A stretch of DNA of 64,000 nucleotides. Origin: Leptospira sp. WS58.C1 (GTDB lineage: Bacteria > Spirochaetota > Leptospiria > Leptospirales > Leptospiraceae). Where the stretch lies: assembly GCF_040833995.1 (NCBI RefSeq), contig NZ_CP162137.1:2466501-2530500 (forward strand). The letters run 5' to 3'. Shown piece by piece: positions 52,321 through 61,789 of the stretch (its first letter is position 1; each line of letters opens with the position of its first letter). The notes beneath the pieces are model-generated. The model saw nothing but the letters and a program-made list of their open reading frames with translations. It was not told where the DNA came from and ran no database searches. The position numbers were made by a program, and so were the translations under genes.

Positions 52321-53607
52321 ATGGCAAACACCGCAATCTTAAAAATCGACGGTAAAGAATATGAACTACCCATCATTACGGGAACGGAAAACGAAAAGGC
52401 CATAGACATCTCCAAACTCAGACAGCAAACAGGATACATTACATTAGATAACGGTTATTTAAATACCGGAGCCTGCACTAGCGCGGTTACGTTCCTGGAC
52501 GGAGAATTAGGGATCTTAAGATACCGTGGGATCCCGATCGAACAATTGGCCGAAAAATCAAGCTTCACCGAAGTGGCTTACCTTTTGATCTACGGTCATC
52601 TTCCTTCCGACAAAGAACTACAAGAATGGGACAAAGAGCTGACTATGCATACTTTGATCCATGAAGATCTAAAACGTCTTTATAATGGATTCCCAAAAGA
52701 CGGTCACCCGATGGCGATCATGTCCACAATGATCGGTTCCCTTTCCACCTATTACCAAGATTCTTATGATCCGGAAAATCCGGATCATAGACATATCTCT
52801 ATGGTTCGTCTTTTAGCGAAGTTTCCTACGATCGCTGCGTTCGCTTATAAAAAATCATTGGGCCAACCCACAGTTCACCCAATGAACCACCTGGATTATT
52901 GCAGCAACTTCTTGAATATGATGTTTTCCGTTCCGAGTGAAGACTATTATATCGATCCGGAAATCGTAAAAGCTCTCAATTTGCTTTTGATCCTTCACGC
53001 GGACCATGAGCAAAACTGTTCCACTTCTACCGTTCGTTTGGTGGGTTCATCGCTCGCAAACTTGTATGGGGCGATCTCCGCAGGGATCTGCGCACTTTGG
53101 GGGCCTCGTCACGGAGGAGCCAACCAAGAAGTGTTAGAAATGTTACTAGAGATCAAAGCTTCCGGTCTTCCTGTGAAAAAGATCGTAGAAAAAGCAAAAG
53201 ATAAAAACGACGCATTCCGTCTTTCCGGATTCGGACATAGGGTTTATAAAAACTTCGACCCTCGCGCTAAGATCATTAAAAAAGCATGCGACGCGGTTCT
53301 TTCTAGACTTGGAGTGAACGATCCTCTATTAGATATCGCTAAAGAATTAGAAGAAGCTGCGCTCAAAGATTCTTATTTCGTGGAAAGAAAATTGTATCCG
53401 AACGTGGACTTCTATAGCGGTATTATCTATCGCGCGCTTGGAATTCCTGTGAACATGTTTACTGTAATGTTCGCGATGGGACGTCTTCCGGGTTGGATCG
53501 CTCAATGGAAAGAAATGATCGAATCTCCCGATATGAAGATCGGAAGACCTCGTCAGATCTATACGGGTGCTACGAATACTTCTTATGACGACGCTAAGAA
53601 AAAGTAA
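52321..53607 (+). CDS. gltA: Citrate synthase
   Basis: First step of the TCA cycle, acetyl-CoA plus oxaloacetate. The 428-residue protein is the hexameric Gram-negative type. Active-site residues are seen in LHADHEQNCSTSTVR (first His), GFGHRVYKNFDPRA (second His) and LYPNVDFYSG (Asp). The ATG follows CAGGAG at about seven bases. A strong rho-independent terminator follows. Confidence 0.98.
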   Translation: MANTAILKIDGKEYELPIITGTENEKAIDISKLRQQTGYITLDNGYLNTGACTSAVTFLDGELGILRYRGIPIEQLAEKSSFTEVAYLLIYGHLPSDKELQEWDKELTMHTLIHEDLKRLYNGFPKDGHPMAIMSTMIGSLSTYYQDSYDPENPDHRHISMVRLLAKFPTIAAFAYKKSLGQPTVHPMNHLDYCSNFLNMMFSVPSEDYYIDPEIVKALNLLLILHADHEQNCSTSTVRLVGSSLANLYGAISAGICALWGPRHGGANQEVLEMLLEIKASGLPVKKIVEKAKDKNDAFRLSGFGHRVYKNFDPRAKIIKKACDAVLSRLGVNDPLLDIAKELEEAALKDSYFVERKLYPNVDFYSGIIYRALGIPVNMFTVMFAMGRLPGWIAQWKEMIESPDMKIGRPRQIYTGATNTSYDDAKKK

Positions 53608-53630
53608 AATTTTTTAAGGCTGATAATTTT

Positions 53631-53662
53631 AAAAGGACAGGGTTACGCTCTGTCCTTTTTTT
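53631..53662 (+). terminator. Rho-independent terminator of citrate synthase gene
   Basis: AAAAGGACAG (53631-53640) pairs with CTGTCCTTTT (53650-53659), with a nine-base loop and a run of seven T residues at 53656-53662. It lies 24 bases after the stop. Confidence 0.9.
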
Positions 53663-53674
53663 ACGTATTCTGGA

Positions 53675-54922
53675 ATGAACCGTTTTCGCCGTTACCAACT
53701 CAACAAAACAACCGAATTCATCCTGAATTCGGGACATCCGTGGATCTTAAACGGAAAATTATCCACTGCGATCTCCGCATTCAAAGATGGAGATTGGATG
53801 AGGCTTGTTTCCGGAACGAACGTAACATTAGGATTCGGGATCTATTCTTCTTCCGGTCCGATCGGAATACGGATCATCCAAAGAGGAAATGATTTCTCCC
53901 TTTTTCAATTAAGGCAAACGATTGAGAATGCATTAGAACTTCGAAAACCTCTTAGAACAAAAACGAACGCATACAGACTTATACATGGAGAGAACGATCT
54001 TTTTCCTGGAGTTACAGTGGATCGATATGGATCCACTTGGGTCGTCCAGACCTACTCTCAATCTTTACAAAAGTTTTCCAGATTAGTAGTTCGGCTTCTT
54101 TATTCGGCAGCTCCTAGTGTGGAAGAACCAATCCCAAAACAGATCGTTTGGATCTCTCCCCAGAGAATCGGTTCAGAAAAATCTTTGCCTGTTCGTTTTC
54201 TGCGTGGCAAAAAGGAAATCCCCTACGAGGAAAAAATTTTTCTGAATCAGGTACATTGGAAAACGAAGATCCCTGGTCAGAAAGGCGGATTCTTTTTAGA
54301 TGTACGAAATCTTCGCTCGTTTATATTAGAAAAATCGGAATTAGCCCGCGACAGAGATTGCCTACACTTATTCTCTCATACCGGACTCACTTCCGTTTGT
54401 TTGGAAGAAGCCGGGGCAAAGTCGGTCTTATCTGCCGATGGAGCGAAAGAAGCTCTTGAAGAATTTGCGTCCCGCATTTTACCCGAACAAGAGATCCCGA
54501 ATTTCGAGAAAAAAAACACGATCTTCACAAAAGGCAAACATCTTCTTGTCCGAGCGGATCTATTCCAAGACTGGGGATTTTTAGAAGGCCGAAAATTTTC
54601 ACTTATCATATTGGATCCACCCAATCTGACTCCGAACCAGGCCTCTATCCCCGCAGGCAAAAAAGCATATCGTAGTCTAATTAGTAAGGCACTCTTTCAT
54701 TTGGAACCGGGAGGAGACCTGATCTTACTTTCTTGTTCCGGAAGAATCTTGGAGTCCGAATTCGAAAAGATTGGTCGAGAAACCTTGGCAAACAAAGGAT
54801 GGAAGTACAAAGATCTTTTCAAATTAAGACCGGAACCGGATCATCCTACGCGTAAGGAATTTCCGGAAGGGAAATATTTCAAGGTCCATATCTATAAAAA
54901 ATGCGAGCCCTTAGATCAGTGA
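53675..54922 (+). CDS. RlmI-like rRNA (cytosine-C5) methyltransferase family protein
   Basis: A 415-residue protein with an N-terminal PUA-like RNA-binding part (HPWILNGKLS and DGDWMRLVSG) and a C-terminal class I methyltransferase domain: QKGGFFLDVRNLR, HLFSHTGLTSVCLEEAGAKS and motif IV LIILDPPNLTPNQ, then LISKALFHLEPGGDLILLSCS. The layout is that of RlmI, which modifies 23S rRNA. The start is only 13 bases after the citrate synthase terminator, so its promoter may overlap that hairpin. It heads a plus-strand row of RNA-modification genes. Confidence 0.85.
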   Translation: MNRFRRYQLNKTTEFILNSGHPWILNGKLSTAISAFKDGDWMRLVSGTNVTLGFGIYSSSGPIGIRIIQRGNDFSLFQLRQTIENALELRKPLRTKTNAYRLIHGENDLFPGVTVDRYGSTWVVQTYSQSLQKFSRLVVRLLYSAAPSVEEPIPKQIVWISPQRIGSEKSLPVRFLRGKKEIPYEEKIFLNQVHWKTKIPGQKGGFFLDVRNLRSFILEKSELARDRDCLHLFSHTGLTSVCLEEAGAKSVLSADGAKEALEEFASRILPEQEIPNFEKKNTIFTKGKHLLVRADLFQDWGFLEGRKFSLIILDPPNLTPNQASIPAGKKAYRSLISKALFHLEPGGDLILLSCSGRILESEFEKIGRETLANKGWKYKDLFKLRPEPDHPTRKEFPEGKYFKVHIYKKCEPLDQ

Positions 54923-54926
54923 ACTT

Positions 54927-55799
54927 ATGAGCACTACGAAAAATACATACCAACTCATCGATTCCGGAAATTTCAAAAAGTTAGAACAAGTGGGCCCGTA
55001 TAAAGTGATCCGTCCTTCTCCGGTTGCCGCATGGCCGCCTACTCAACCTTCTCTTTGGAAAGACGCCGATGGAGAATATCACAGAAGCGATAAGGGTGGT
55101 GGAAATTGGAGTTGGAAAGGGGCATCCAGACCGGATTCGGAAGACGAGTTTCTTATCCAGATCCCGCCATTAACGGTTAAGATACGTTTTACACCGTTTG
55201 GGCACCTTGGGATCTTTCCGGAACAATTGAGTAATTGGGATCGGATCCGAAATGTTTCTTCACAACTATCCGGACAGGGAGAGGTTTTAAATTTATTCGC
55301 TTATTCGGGACTTTCCACCTTATCCGTATTAGCCGGCGGCTTGGATGCCTGCCATTTGGATTCTTCCAAAGGAATGGTAGAATGGGCCAGAGAGAATGCA
55401 CAAGTTTCCGGTCTCGCAGGAAAAAAAGTGCGCTGGATCGTGGAAGATGTATTAAAATTCCTGAATAGAGAGATCAGAAGAGAGAAAAAATATATAGGTT
55501 TCATTTTGGATCCTCCCACTTTCGGAAGAGGAGCAAGCGGAGAAGTATTCAAAATCGAAAAAGATCTGCCTGAGATGATGGACCTTCTTATGAAATTATG
55601 CGATAATAAGCCGGAGTTCGTATTCTTGACCTGTCATTCCACAGGATTCAGTCCTTTGGCGCTTCGAAGGATTCTGGAAGGAAGGATCAAAACTCCCGGG
55701 AATTATCTCACGGAAGAACTTTCCATTTCGGAGTCCACGGGAAGATTACATCCGGCGGGTTCCAACTGCGTATTTTATTCGAATAGAGTAAAACTTTGA
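54927..55799 (+). CDS. Class I SAM-dependent methyltransferase, RlmI/RlmK-like without PUA domain
   Basis: A 290-residue protein related in its methyltransferase domain to the preceding gene: the SAM site VLNLFAYSGLSTLSVLAGG, HLDSSKGMVEWARENA and motif IV FILDPPTFGRG. It lacks the PUA-like part. The substrate is likely rRNA but unproven. It starts five bases after its neighbour's stop, and its own stop overlaps the next start (TTGA). Confidence 0.83.
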   Translation: MSTTKNTYQLIDSGNFKKLEQVGPYKVIRPSPVAAWPPTQPSLWKDADGEYHRSDKGGGNWSWKGASRPDSEDEFLIQIPPLTVKIRFTPFGHLGIFPEQLSNWDRIRNVSSQLSGQGEVLNLFAYSGLSTLSVLAGGLDACHLDSSKGMVEWARENAQVSGLAGKKVRWIVEDVLKFLNREIRREKKYIGFILDPPTFGRGASGEVFKIEKDLPEMMDLLMKLCDNKPEFVFLTCHSTGFSPLALRRILEGRIKTPGNYLTEELSISESTGRLHPAGSNCVFYSNRVKL

Positions 55800-56596
55800 A
55801 AAAAAACATTTTGGAAATCAGCAGTTTTTCAAATGAAAAGCTGAAATATATCTCCGGATTAAAAGAAAAAAAGAACCGGGAGAAATCCGGTACATTTTTT
55901 ATAGAAGGTTTTAGAGAGATTCAAAGAGCGAAAGTCTCAGGCAAGGTCAAATTCGAATATTTACTTATCTGCCCCGCTTGTTATTTAGGCGAAAATGAAG
56001 AAGACCTCGTATCTTCTATAGATGCGAAAACGATCCTCGTTCCGAAACAGATTTTCGAAAAAATCTCATACAGGGATAGACCGGACGGTTTGATTGCCAC
56101 CGCCGAGTTGCCTGACTTTTCCTTATCCCCTAATACGAAACTATCGGACGATCCGATACTCGTAATCGAAGGTGTGGAAAAACCGGGAAATCTCGGCACC
56201 ATTTTAAGGACCGCAGAAGGCGCAGGATTTCATAAGGTTTTCGTTGCGGACCCAAGACTGGATCTATTCAACCCGAACGTTATCCGCTCTTCCACCGGAA
56301 CAATATTTACCTTGGATGTTTTCCAGTCCGATATTAAGGAACTTTATCCTATTCTACAAAATGCAGGTTATAAAACTTTCGCAGTGACCCCCGAGGCAAA
56401 CTCCTTATATTGGGATGCGGATTTAAAAGGAAAGGTCGCGCTTGTTTTCGGAAGCGAGCAATACGGTCTAAGTGAATATACAAGATCTCAAAGTGACCAT
56501 TATATTTCTCTTCCCATGAAGGGAGTGGCAGACAGTTTAAATCTGGCAATGTCCGCAGGAATTTTAATGTACGAAGTACTTCGACAGAATCGGTAA
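55796..56596 (+). CDS. TrmH/SpoU-family RNA 2'-O-ribose methyltransferase
   Basis: A 266-residue SPOUT enzyme. An N-terminal L30e-like substrate-binding domain precedes the knot domain with its three motifs: EGVEKPGNLGTILRTAEGAG, LVFGSEQYGLS and ISLPMKGVADSLNLAMSAG. The target, 23S rRNA or tRNA, is not determined. The start is a TTG overlapping the previous stop; the ORF ends in TAATG shared with the next gene. Confidence 0.92.
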   Translation: MKKNILEISSFSNEKLKYISGLKEKKNREKSGTFFIEGFREIQRAKVSGKVKFEYLLICPACYLGENEEDLVSSIDAKTILVPKQIFEKISYRDRPDGLIATAELPDFSLSPNTKLSDDPILVIEGVEKPGNLGTILRTAEGAGFHKVFVADPRLDLFNPNVIRSSTGTIFTLDVFQSDIKELYPILQNAGYKTFAVTPEANSLYWDADLKGKVALVFGSEQYGLSEYTRSQSDHYISLPMKGVADSLNLAMSAGILMYEVLRQNR

Positions 56597-57711
56597 TGAA
56601 AAAGATCCATATTTCCGCATTCGTGAGCGGCCACGGCTTTGGTCATATTAGCCGCAGCTTAGAAGCGATCATCCGGATATTACTCCAAAATCCCGAATGG
56701 ACCGCGACCATTCATTCTCCCAGAGGAGAAGAATTTACATCTTCCCTGGATCTTTCAGGTATTTGGGGAAAAGTCAGACCAAGGATCCAGTTTCGAAAAA
56801 CGAGAAGCGACGTTGGTATCGTCCAGAAAGATTCTCTCGGAATGGATCTGGATTCCACCGAATCCGAAATTTTAGAATTTAAGAAGAATAAAGAATCACT
56901 CCTACAATCGGAAACGGAAGTGATTAAAAGAGAAAAACCGGATATAATTTGGTCTGATTCTTCTTCTTTTCCCTTTCTCATCTCCTACGATCTAAAGATC
57001 CCTTCCTTATTTTTGGGAAATTTTACCTGGGATTATATCTATTCATATTATAAATCTTCCATATTCCAAAAATATTCCGAAGAGTTAAAGAAAGAATACG
57101 CGCTTTGCGATTTGGGGCTGGTTCTTCCCCTTTCTTGTCCGGTCACTTCCATCCATTCAACCAAAAACATCGGTTTATTAGGACGTAAGCCCAATCTAAC
57201 TAAAGAAGAGGCCAGAAAGTATTACGGCTTTGAAGAAGGAATTGAATATTATCTTTTTTCTTTCGGAGCTTATGGAATCGATTCCTCTCAATTCGATTGG
57301 AGAGAATGGGACCCTTCCAAAAGAAGGATCGTAATCGGAGGAATCGAATGGAAGATAGAGGCTAAAAATAATCTGGGGATCGTAACCATTCCACATTGCC
57401 ATTATCCGGATCTACTTAGAGCTAGCGACTTCGTATTGACCAAACCGGGATATGGGATCTTAAGTGAGTCCTATTTTGCAGAAACTCCCATACTTTACAC
57501 TGATAGAGGCAACTTTCCTGAATACAAATATTTGGTAGAAGCGCTACAATCTCATTATCGATCCTCCTATATCTCTCAAAAGGACCTATTTTCTTTCCGT
57601 TGGGAGGAAGCTTCCAAGGTCGCGATATCCTCTAACGTTATTCCGGATCCCAGATTTCAAAACGACGCCATCCAAGAGATCCAAGATTCGATCCTTGAAC
57701 TTATCAAGTAA
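56596..57711 (+). CDS. Glycosyltransferase-like protein (GT-B fold, arabinokinase-N-domain-like)
   Basis: A 371-residue protein beginning ISAFVSGHGFGHISRSLEAI, the pattern of a glycine-rich GT-B donor-site loop also present in the N-terminal part of plant L-arabinokinases and in MurG-like enzymes (from memory). The C-terminal half includes the likely nucleotide-sugar region FVLTKPGYGILSESYFAETP. The reaction is unknown. Its ATG shares a base with the preceding stop (TAATG), so it is translated with the RNA methyltransferase genes. A hairpin with a T-run follows. Confidence 0.75.
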   Translation: MKKIHISAFVSGHGFGHISRSLEAIIRILLQNPEWTATIHSPRGEEFTSSLDLSGIWGKVRPRIQFRKTRSDVGIVQKDSLGMDLDSTESEILEFKKNKESLLQSETEVIKREKPDIIWSDSSSFPFLISYDLKIPSLFLGNFTWDYIYSYYKSSIFQKYSEELKKEYALCDLGLVLPLSCPVTSIHSTKNIGLLGRKPNLTKEEARKYYGFEEGIEYYLFSFGAYGIDSSQFDWREWDPSKRRIVIGGIEWKIEAKNNLGIVTIPHCHYPDLLRASDFVLTKPGYGILSESYFAETPILYTDRGNFPEYKYLVEALQSHYRSSYISQKDLFSFRWEEASKVAISSNVIPDPRFQNDAIQEIQDSILELIK

Positions 57712-57818
57712 GTATCTTCATTCGACTAACATGCGTTTGGCAAAATAGAATACGGTCCACAACTATTTCAAACCGCTACTTACCGTCGAGGATTGACGAA
57801 TATCAACTCCTCGCTTAA

Positions 57819-57858
57819 AGAGTGTTAACCCTTTGGAACACGCTCTCCTACTTTTTTT
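57819..57858 (+). terminator. Probable terminator of the methyltransferase-glycosyltransferase row
   Basis: AGAGTGTT (57819-57826) pairs with AACACGCTCT (57837-57846) with one bulged or unpaired region, followed five bases later by TTTTTTT (57852-57858). The short gap before the T-run lowers certainty. Confidence 0.55.
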
Positions 57859-57923
57859 ACTTTTCTTCCGTATAAAAATCGAGTATTTTAAGCCCCGACT
57901 GCGATTGCTTAGGGAGGAACATC

Positions 57924-59042
57924 ATGTGGAAAGAAAGAGTTCGCGGTAAAGTAGAAGAATTATTTGCAAAGGCAGGAGTCAGCTTCGGAGGAAATGCGGA
58001 TTGGGACATCCGAGTAAAGGACGATAGATTATTCGAAAAAATTCTCAGCAACGGCTCTCTCGGTTTGGGGGAAGCTTATATGAACGGTTGGTTCGAATGC
58101 GATCGTTTCGACGAAACAGTCCGGAGGCTATTAGATAAAGGTATAGAGAAAGCAGCGAAGACCTGGGGGAATCTATTTCTATATCTAGAATCCGTAATAT
58201 TAAACCGACAGTCTAAAAACAGGGCTTTCGTGGTCGGAGAAAGACATTACGATCTTGGGAACGATCTATTCGAGCTTATGTTAGACAAGGAAATGGTTTA
58301 TTCCTGCGCATATTGGAAGAACGCTAACAACTTAGACCAAGCCCAAGAAAACAAAATGGATCTGATCTGCCGGAAGTTGGATCTCCAACCGGGAATGAAG
58401 GTATTGGATATAGGATGTGGCTGGGGAGGACTTGCCAGATATGCAGCCAAAGAATATGGAGCGGAAGTTTTTGGCATCAGCGTATCCAAAGAACAATTGG
58501 CACTCGCCGAAGCAAGATCCAAAAACCTAAAGGTAAAATACGAATTGTTGGACTATCGAGATGTGAAAGACAATTTCGATTCCATCCTTTCCGTGGGCCA
58601 AATGGAACATGTCGGTTACAAAAACTATCGAACCTATATGGAAATAGTTTATAAATCTCTAAAGGATAAAGGATTATTTTTACTTCATACGATCGGCTCC
58701 AATGATTCTCACAAAGTGACCGATAGATGGATCGAAAAATATATTTTTCCGAATTCACATCTTCCTTCTGCAGCGCAGATTACCAAGGCGAGTGAAAACC
58801 TTTTCGTATTGGAAGATCTTCACAATTTCGGTCCGGATTATGATAAGACACTCATGGCCTGGTATCATAATTTTGAAAAGGGATGGAGCCGGATCCAGAA
58901 GAAGTACGGAGAAAGATTCAGACGAATGTGGGAATTTTATCTTTTAAGCTGTGCAGGTGCATTTCGCTCCCGGAAAATCCAACTCTGGCAGTTCGTGTTT
59001 TCTAAAGGAGCCAGAGAAGAAGTCTATCAAGCTGTGAGGTAA
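57924..59042 (+). CDS. cfa: Cyclopropane-fatty-acyl-phospholipid synthase
   Basis: Adds a methylene group from SAM to unsaturated acyl chains of membrane phospholipids. The 372-residue protein has the family's N-terminal part, HYDLGNDLFELMLDKEMVYS, the SAM site VLDIGCGWGGLARYAAKE, GQMEHVGYKNYRTY and the active-site Cys region LSCAGAFRSRKIQLWQ. GGGAGGA lies six bases before the ATG. It is a single gene between a terminator-like hairpin and a second hairpin at 59041-59065. Confidence 0.96.
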   Translation: MWKERVRGKVEELFAKAGVSFGGNADWDIRVKDDRLFEKILSNGSLGLGEAYMNGWFECDRFDETVRRLLDKGIEKAAKTWGNLFLYLESVILNRQSKNRAFVVGERHYDLGNDLFELMLDKEMVYSCAYWKNANNLDQAQENKMDLICRKLDLQPGMKVLDIGCGWGGLARYAAKEYGAEVFGISVSKEQLALAEARSKNLKVKYELLDYRDVKDNFDSILSVGQMEHVGYKNYRTYMEIVYKSLKDKGLFLLHTIGSNDSHKVTDRWIEKYIFPNSHLPSAAQITKASENLFVLEDLHNFGPDYDKTLMAWYHNFEKGWSRIQKKYGERFRRMWEFYLLSCAGAFRSRKIQLWQFVFSKGAREEVYQAVR

Positions 59043-59065
59043 AAAGGGTTCGCACCGAGAACCCT
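59041..59065 (-). terminator. Terminator of the opgG-opgH operon (possibly bidirectional)
   Basis: AGGGTTC (59045-59051) and GAACCCT (59059-59065) form a 7-bp stem with a 7-base loop. On the minus strand CCC is followed by TTTTT (59045-59041), giving a rho-independent form about 140 bases after the opgH stop. It overlaps the stop codon of cfa and may also help end that transcript. Confidence 0.7.
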
Positions 59066-59145
59066 GAGATTACGGAGAGCACCAAGGTTTTTGAAACTTT
59101 AATCGAATCGTGAAGGCGATGTAGGAACTCCAACATCGCATCACT

Positions 59146-59207
59146 TCTGCGACTTCGCATCTCTGCGCGAAAACAACTCAGTAACTCTTGCTTACTCTGC
59201 GACTTCG
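59146..59207. repeat. Direct copies of TCTGCGACTTCG in an intergenic repeat
   Basis: The 12-mer TCTGCGACTTCG occurs at 59146-59157 and 59196-59207, 50 bp apart, with related TCTGCGCG between. GTAGGAACTCCAACATCGCATC precedes it. It looks like a short dispersed intergenic element next to the opgH stop. Confidence 0.5.
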
Positions 59208-61382
59208 TTATCTAAACCAGGAAACAATCTGTTCTCTGCGTATCCTGGTTTGGTATTCTAAAAATCTTTCCTTCCACCACGGATGTGTTTTCGAAAGATC
59301 CGTTTCCCAAAACCAAAAATGTAGGTCGTTTAATGTACGTTTATCCCAAAGAAGTCTATTCATTTCCTTTGGATTCAAAGAATCAGGACCGGATTCTTTC
59401 CAGTTAGAGACCAGAGTATCCATATATCTTTTGCGTGCATCCGACTCTTTCTTTCGAGTTCTCAAACGAGAAGTATGAAAACGGAATAGAAGAGGATCTA
59501 CTACGGACAGAAAAATCCCTCTTCCCGATCCCATTCCCTCCAAAAACTCCGAATATTCTTTTTCAAATTTTTCAGTATCCGTCAAAAGAGGATCCTTTTT
59601 GGTTTCCTCGGGAGTTAAAAGAAATCCCCTTCTTTTCCAAAGTTCCCCCTGCTTAGAAGACGAAGTCCATACTGCCCAGAAATAAGAAAGAAGCCAACCG
59701 CCGGTGATCGGTAATAACCAATAAAAAAGAACAGGATAATAAACGAATAACCATATAGAAATTCCTGTACCATAAAATGCCTGAGGGAGTAAGGCGCGAG
59801 CCGCTGCCATTCTATCGATCCCCTGAGCCGGATCCCTGTTTTGAGGCCCCCATTCTATCTTTCTATTCCAGAAAGTCATCCATAGAAATCTGGTATATTG
59901 GACCATATAGGCTGGAGCCAAGATCACCGACTGGATAAACTCTACAAAAAAGGAAAAGATAAAAGAGAAAAATCCGATCCCACTTTCTTTTCTACGGAAA
60001 AATAAACCGTCCAAAAAAGAAAGAATTCGAGGCATGAATAATATTAATATAGTATAAATTTGTAATCCATAGAATACGGGAAGGTACATGCTTTCCTGAA
60101 ATTGTGCCCATTCTTCCGGAATAGATGCCAAACGATAATAATCAGTATCCGCCATTACGGTAAAACTAGTGGCAATCAAAAGTAAAGCCCAAAGAAGAGA
60201 ACTTCCGTAAGATAAGATCCCCAGAAGGATATGAATCCTACTGGAAATCCGCAGTCCACCTACGAACAAGAACCAAAAATGTTGTAGATTACCCTGGCAC
60301 CAACGGTTGTCTCTTTTCAAACTTTCCAGAAGATTGGGAGGACATTCCTCGTAAGAACCTTCTAAATCGTATGCAAACCAAACAGTATATCCAGCTTTTC
60401 TAATTAAGGCCGCTTCTACCGTATCGTGGGAAAGGATCTTTCCTCCTATGGCACCTTCTCCAGGTAAACCGGGAAGTCCGCAATGTTCCATAAACGGTTT
60501 TAATCGTACGATCGCATTATGGCCCCAGAAAGGCCCCGAAAATACCTGCCAATAATAAGATCCCGCTCCGAAAATAGGATTACCCAGCCAGGTCCCGAAT
60601 TGTGCGAGCCTTTGGAACAAACTTTTTCCTCGGACGATCTTTGGTACGGTTTGTATGATTCCTGCGTTAGGCACCGCTTCCATGAGACGGATCAGATTCA
60701 GCATACATTCACCGGTTACCAGACTGTCCGCATCCAAGACGATCATATACCTATAACGTCTTCCCCATCTCCTACAGAAATCCGCGATATTCCCCGATTT
60801 TTTGTTCAGGTTGATCCTTCTTTTTCTGTAATATACCCTTCCCTTTGTTTCCGGTTTTCTGGAAAGTTTAGAGAATGCTTTCTCTTCCTGTAGCCAAATG
60901 TCCGGATCGGTAGTATCGGATAATAAGAAGAAGTCCAAGTTTTCTCCGAGACCCACCGAGGCAGCGGACTTCATCATGGATTCCAGACCTGCTGCTACTC
61001 TAGCGACATCCTCGCAATGGATCGGGATCACTACTGCGGTCGGCGGGAGTTCGTTCGGGTGCACTTTCTGTCCGGCAATCAAACCGGAGATACGTGTGGG
61101 ATCTCCGCCTCTGATCCTTTGGATCGTCCCAAAAATCGCGGTGGTGGCACCGAATGCCAATAAAGGAAATAAAAAACAGAAAAGCAAAAGTGTCGCCCAT
61201 TCAAGCGGAGAGATCCCGTTTATTAGAAGAAAACGATATTCTAAATAAATCCCGAATAAGGAAAGAAGTCCGAGAACTCCCACGAAACCCAATCTTCTAT
61301 ACGTAAACTTTCTGGAGTCAAAGGCTTCTTTTAAGATCCCTTCAGGCTCGGGTATACTTGTAGGAAAAGTTTCCGTCGTCAT
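59208..61382 (-). CDS. opgH: Periplasmic glucan glucosyltransferase OpgH
   Basis: Inner-membrane family 2 glucosyltransferase that makes and exports the linear beta-glucan backbone of osmoregulated periplasmic glucans from UDP-glucose. The 724-residue protein has about seven membrane segments. The glycosyltransferase motifs are TAVVIPIHCEDVARV, LDADSLVTGECM and the acceptor/catalytic block DNRWCQGNLQHF. The ATG at 61382 overlaps the stop of the upstream small gene (ATGA); a TTG further up would extend into that gene. E. coli OpgH is longer (about 847) because of an N-terminal cytoplasmic domain that here seems to be encoded by the separate upstream gene. Confidence 0.93.
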   Translation of the reverse strand: MTTETFPTSIPEPEGILKEAFDSRKFTYRRLGFVGVLGLLSLFGIYLEYRFLLINGISPLEWATLLLFCFLFPLLAFGATTAIFGTIQRIRGGDPTRISGLIAGQKVHPNELPPTAVVIPIHCEDVARVAAGLESMMKSAASVGLGENLDFFLLSDTTDPDIWLQEEKAFSKLSRKPETKGRVYYRKRRINLNKKSGNIADFCRRWGRRYRYMIVLDADSLVTGECMLNLIRLMEAVPNAGIIQTVPKIVRGKSLFQRLAQFGTWLGNPIFGAGSYYWQVFSGPFWGHNAIVRLKPFMEHCGLPGLPGEGAIGGKILSHDTVEAALIRKAGYTVWFAYDLEGSYEECPPNLLESLKRDNRWCQGNLQHFWFLFVGGLRISSRIHILLGILSYGSSLLWALLLIATSFTVMADTDYYRLASIPEEWAQFQESMYLPVFYGLQIYTILILFMPRILSFLDGLFFRRKESGIGFFSFIFSFFVEFIQSVILAPAYMVQYTRFLWMTFWNRKIEWGPQNRDPAQGIDRMAAARALLPQAFYGTGISIWLFVYYPVLFYWLLPITGGWLLSYFWAVWTSSSKQGELWKRRGFLLTPEETKKDPLLTDTEKFEKEYSEFLEGMGSGRGIFLSVVDPLLFRFHTSRLRTRKKESDARKRYMDTLVSNWKESGPDSLNPKEMNRLLWDKRTLNDLHFWFWETDLSKTHPWWKERFLEYQTRIRREQIVSWFR

Positions 61383-61789
61383 GAAAAATACCAAAAAGCC
61401 AGAGAGATATAAACAGCGGCCCAAAATAATGCAGTAAGGACCAGAGCAACGGGTTCCGGTTTTTCCGCAGAAGGAGAAGCCAAGTCCGCAAGCGGCCCGA
61501 AATCGATCGGTCTAGGAACCATTGAACCGGGCTCCAAAGGAGGCAAGCTACTCTCCCACTCACGATGTAATTTTACGGAGGTTTCTTCTTTAAAAATTTC
61601 GAATATATTTTTGTCCGAGGAGTTGGATTTTTCGAAAACTTTGGAAAGAGTATTATGGATCTCTAAACTATCTTCGATCCCCATCCCTCTTAAGTAAAGT
61701 TCCAGACGTTCCCATTCTTTGGAAAGATGAGGATTTCCCGAAGGACCCGAGTCTCTCTCGAATTCCTGTTTTTTCTTAGTTCGGCTCAA
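61379..61789 (-). CDS. Small membrane protein between opgG and opgH, possible detached OpgH N-domain
   Basis: A 136-residue protein with a charged, helical N-terminal part (WERLELYLRGMGIEDSLEIH), a proline-rich piece (PPLEPGSMVPRPIDFGP) and one C-terminal membrane helix (LVLTALFWAAVYISLAFWYF). E. coli OpgH begins with a cytoplasmic domain followed by a similar SMxPxPW-type proline segment and its first membrane helix, so this gene may be that part as a separate polypeptide. The start is a TTG inside opgG (14-bp overlap) with weak ribosome-binding support; the end overlaps opgH. An otherwise unknown protein remains possible. Confidence 0.7.
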   Translation of the reverse strand: MSRTKKKQEFERDSGPSGNPHLSKEWERLELYLRGMGIEDSLEIHNTLSKVFEKSNSSDKNIFEIFKEETSVKLHREWESSLPPLEPGSMVPRPIDFGPLADLASPSAEKPEPVALVLTALFWAAVYISLAFWYFS

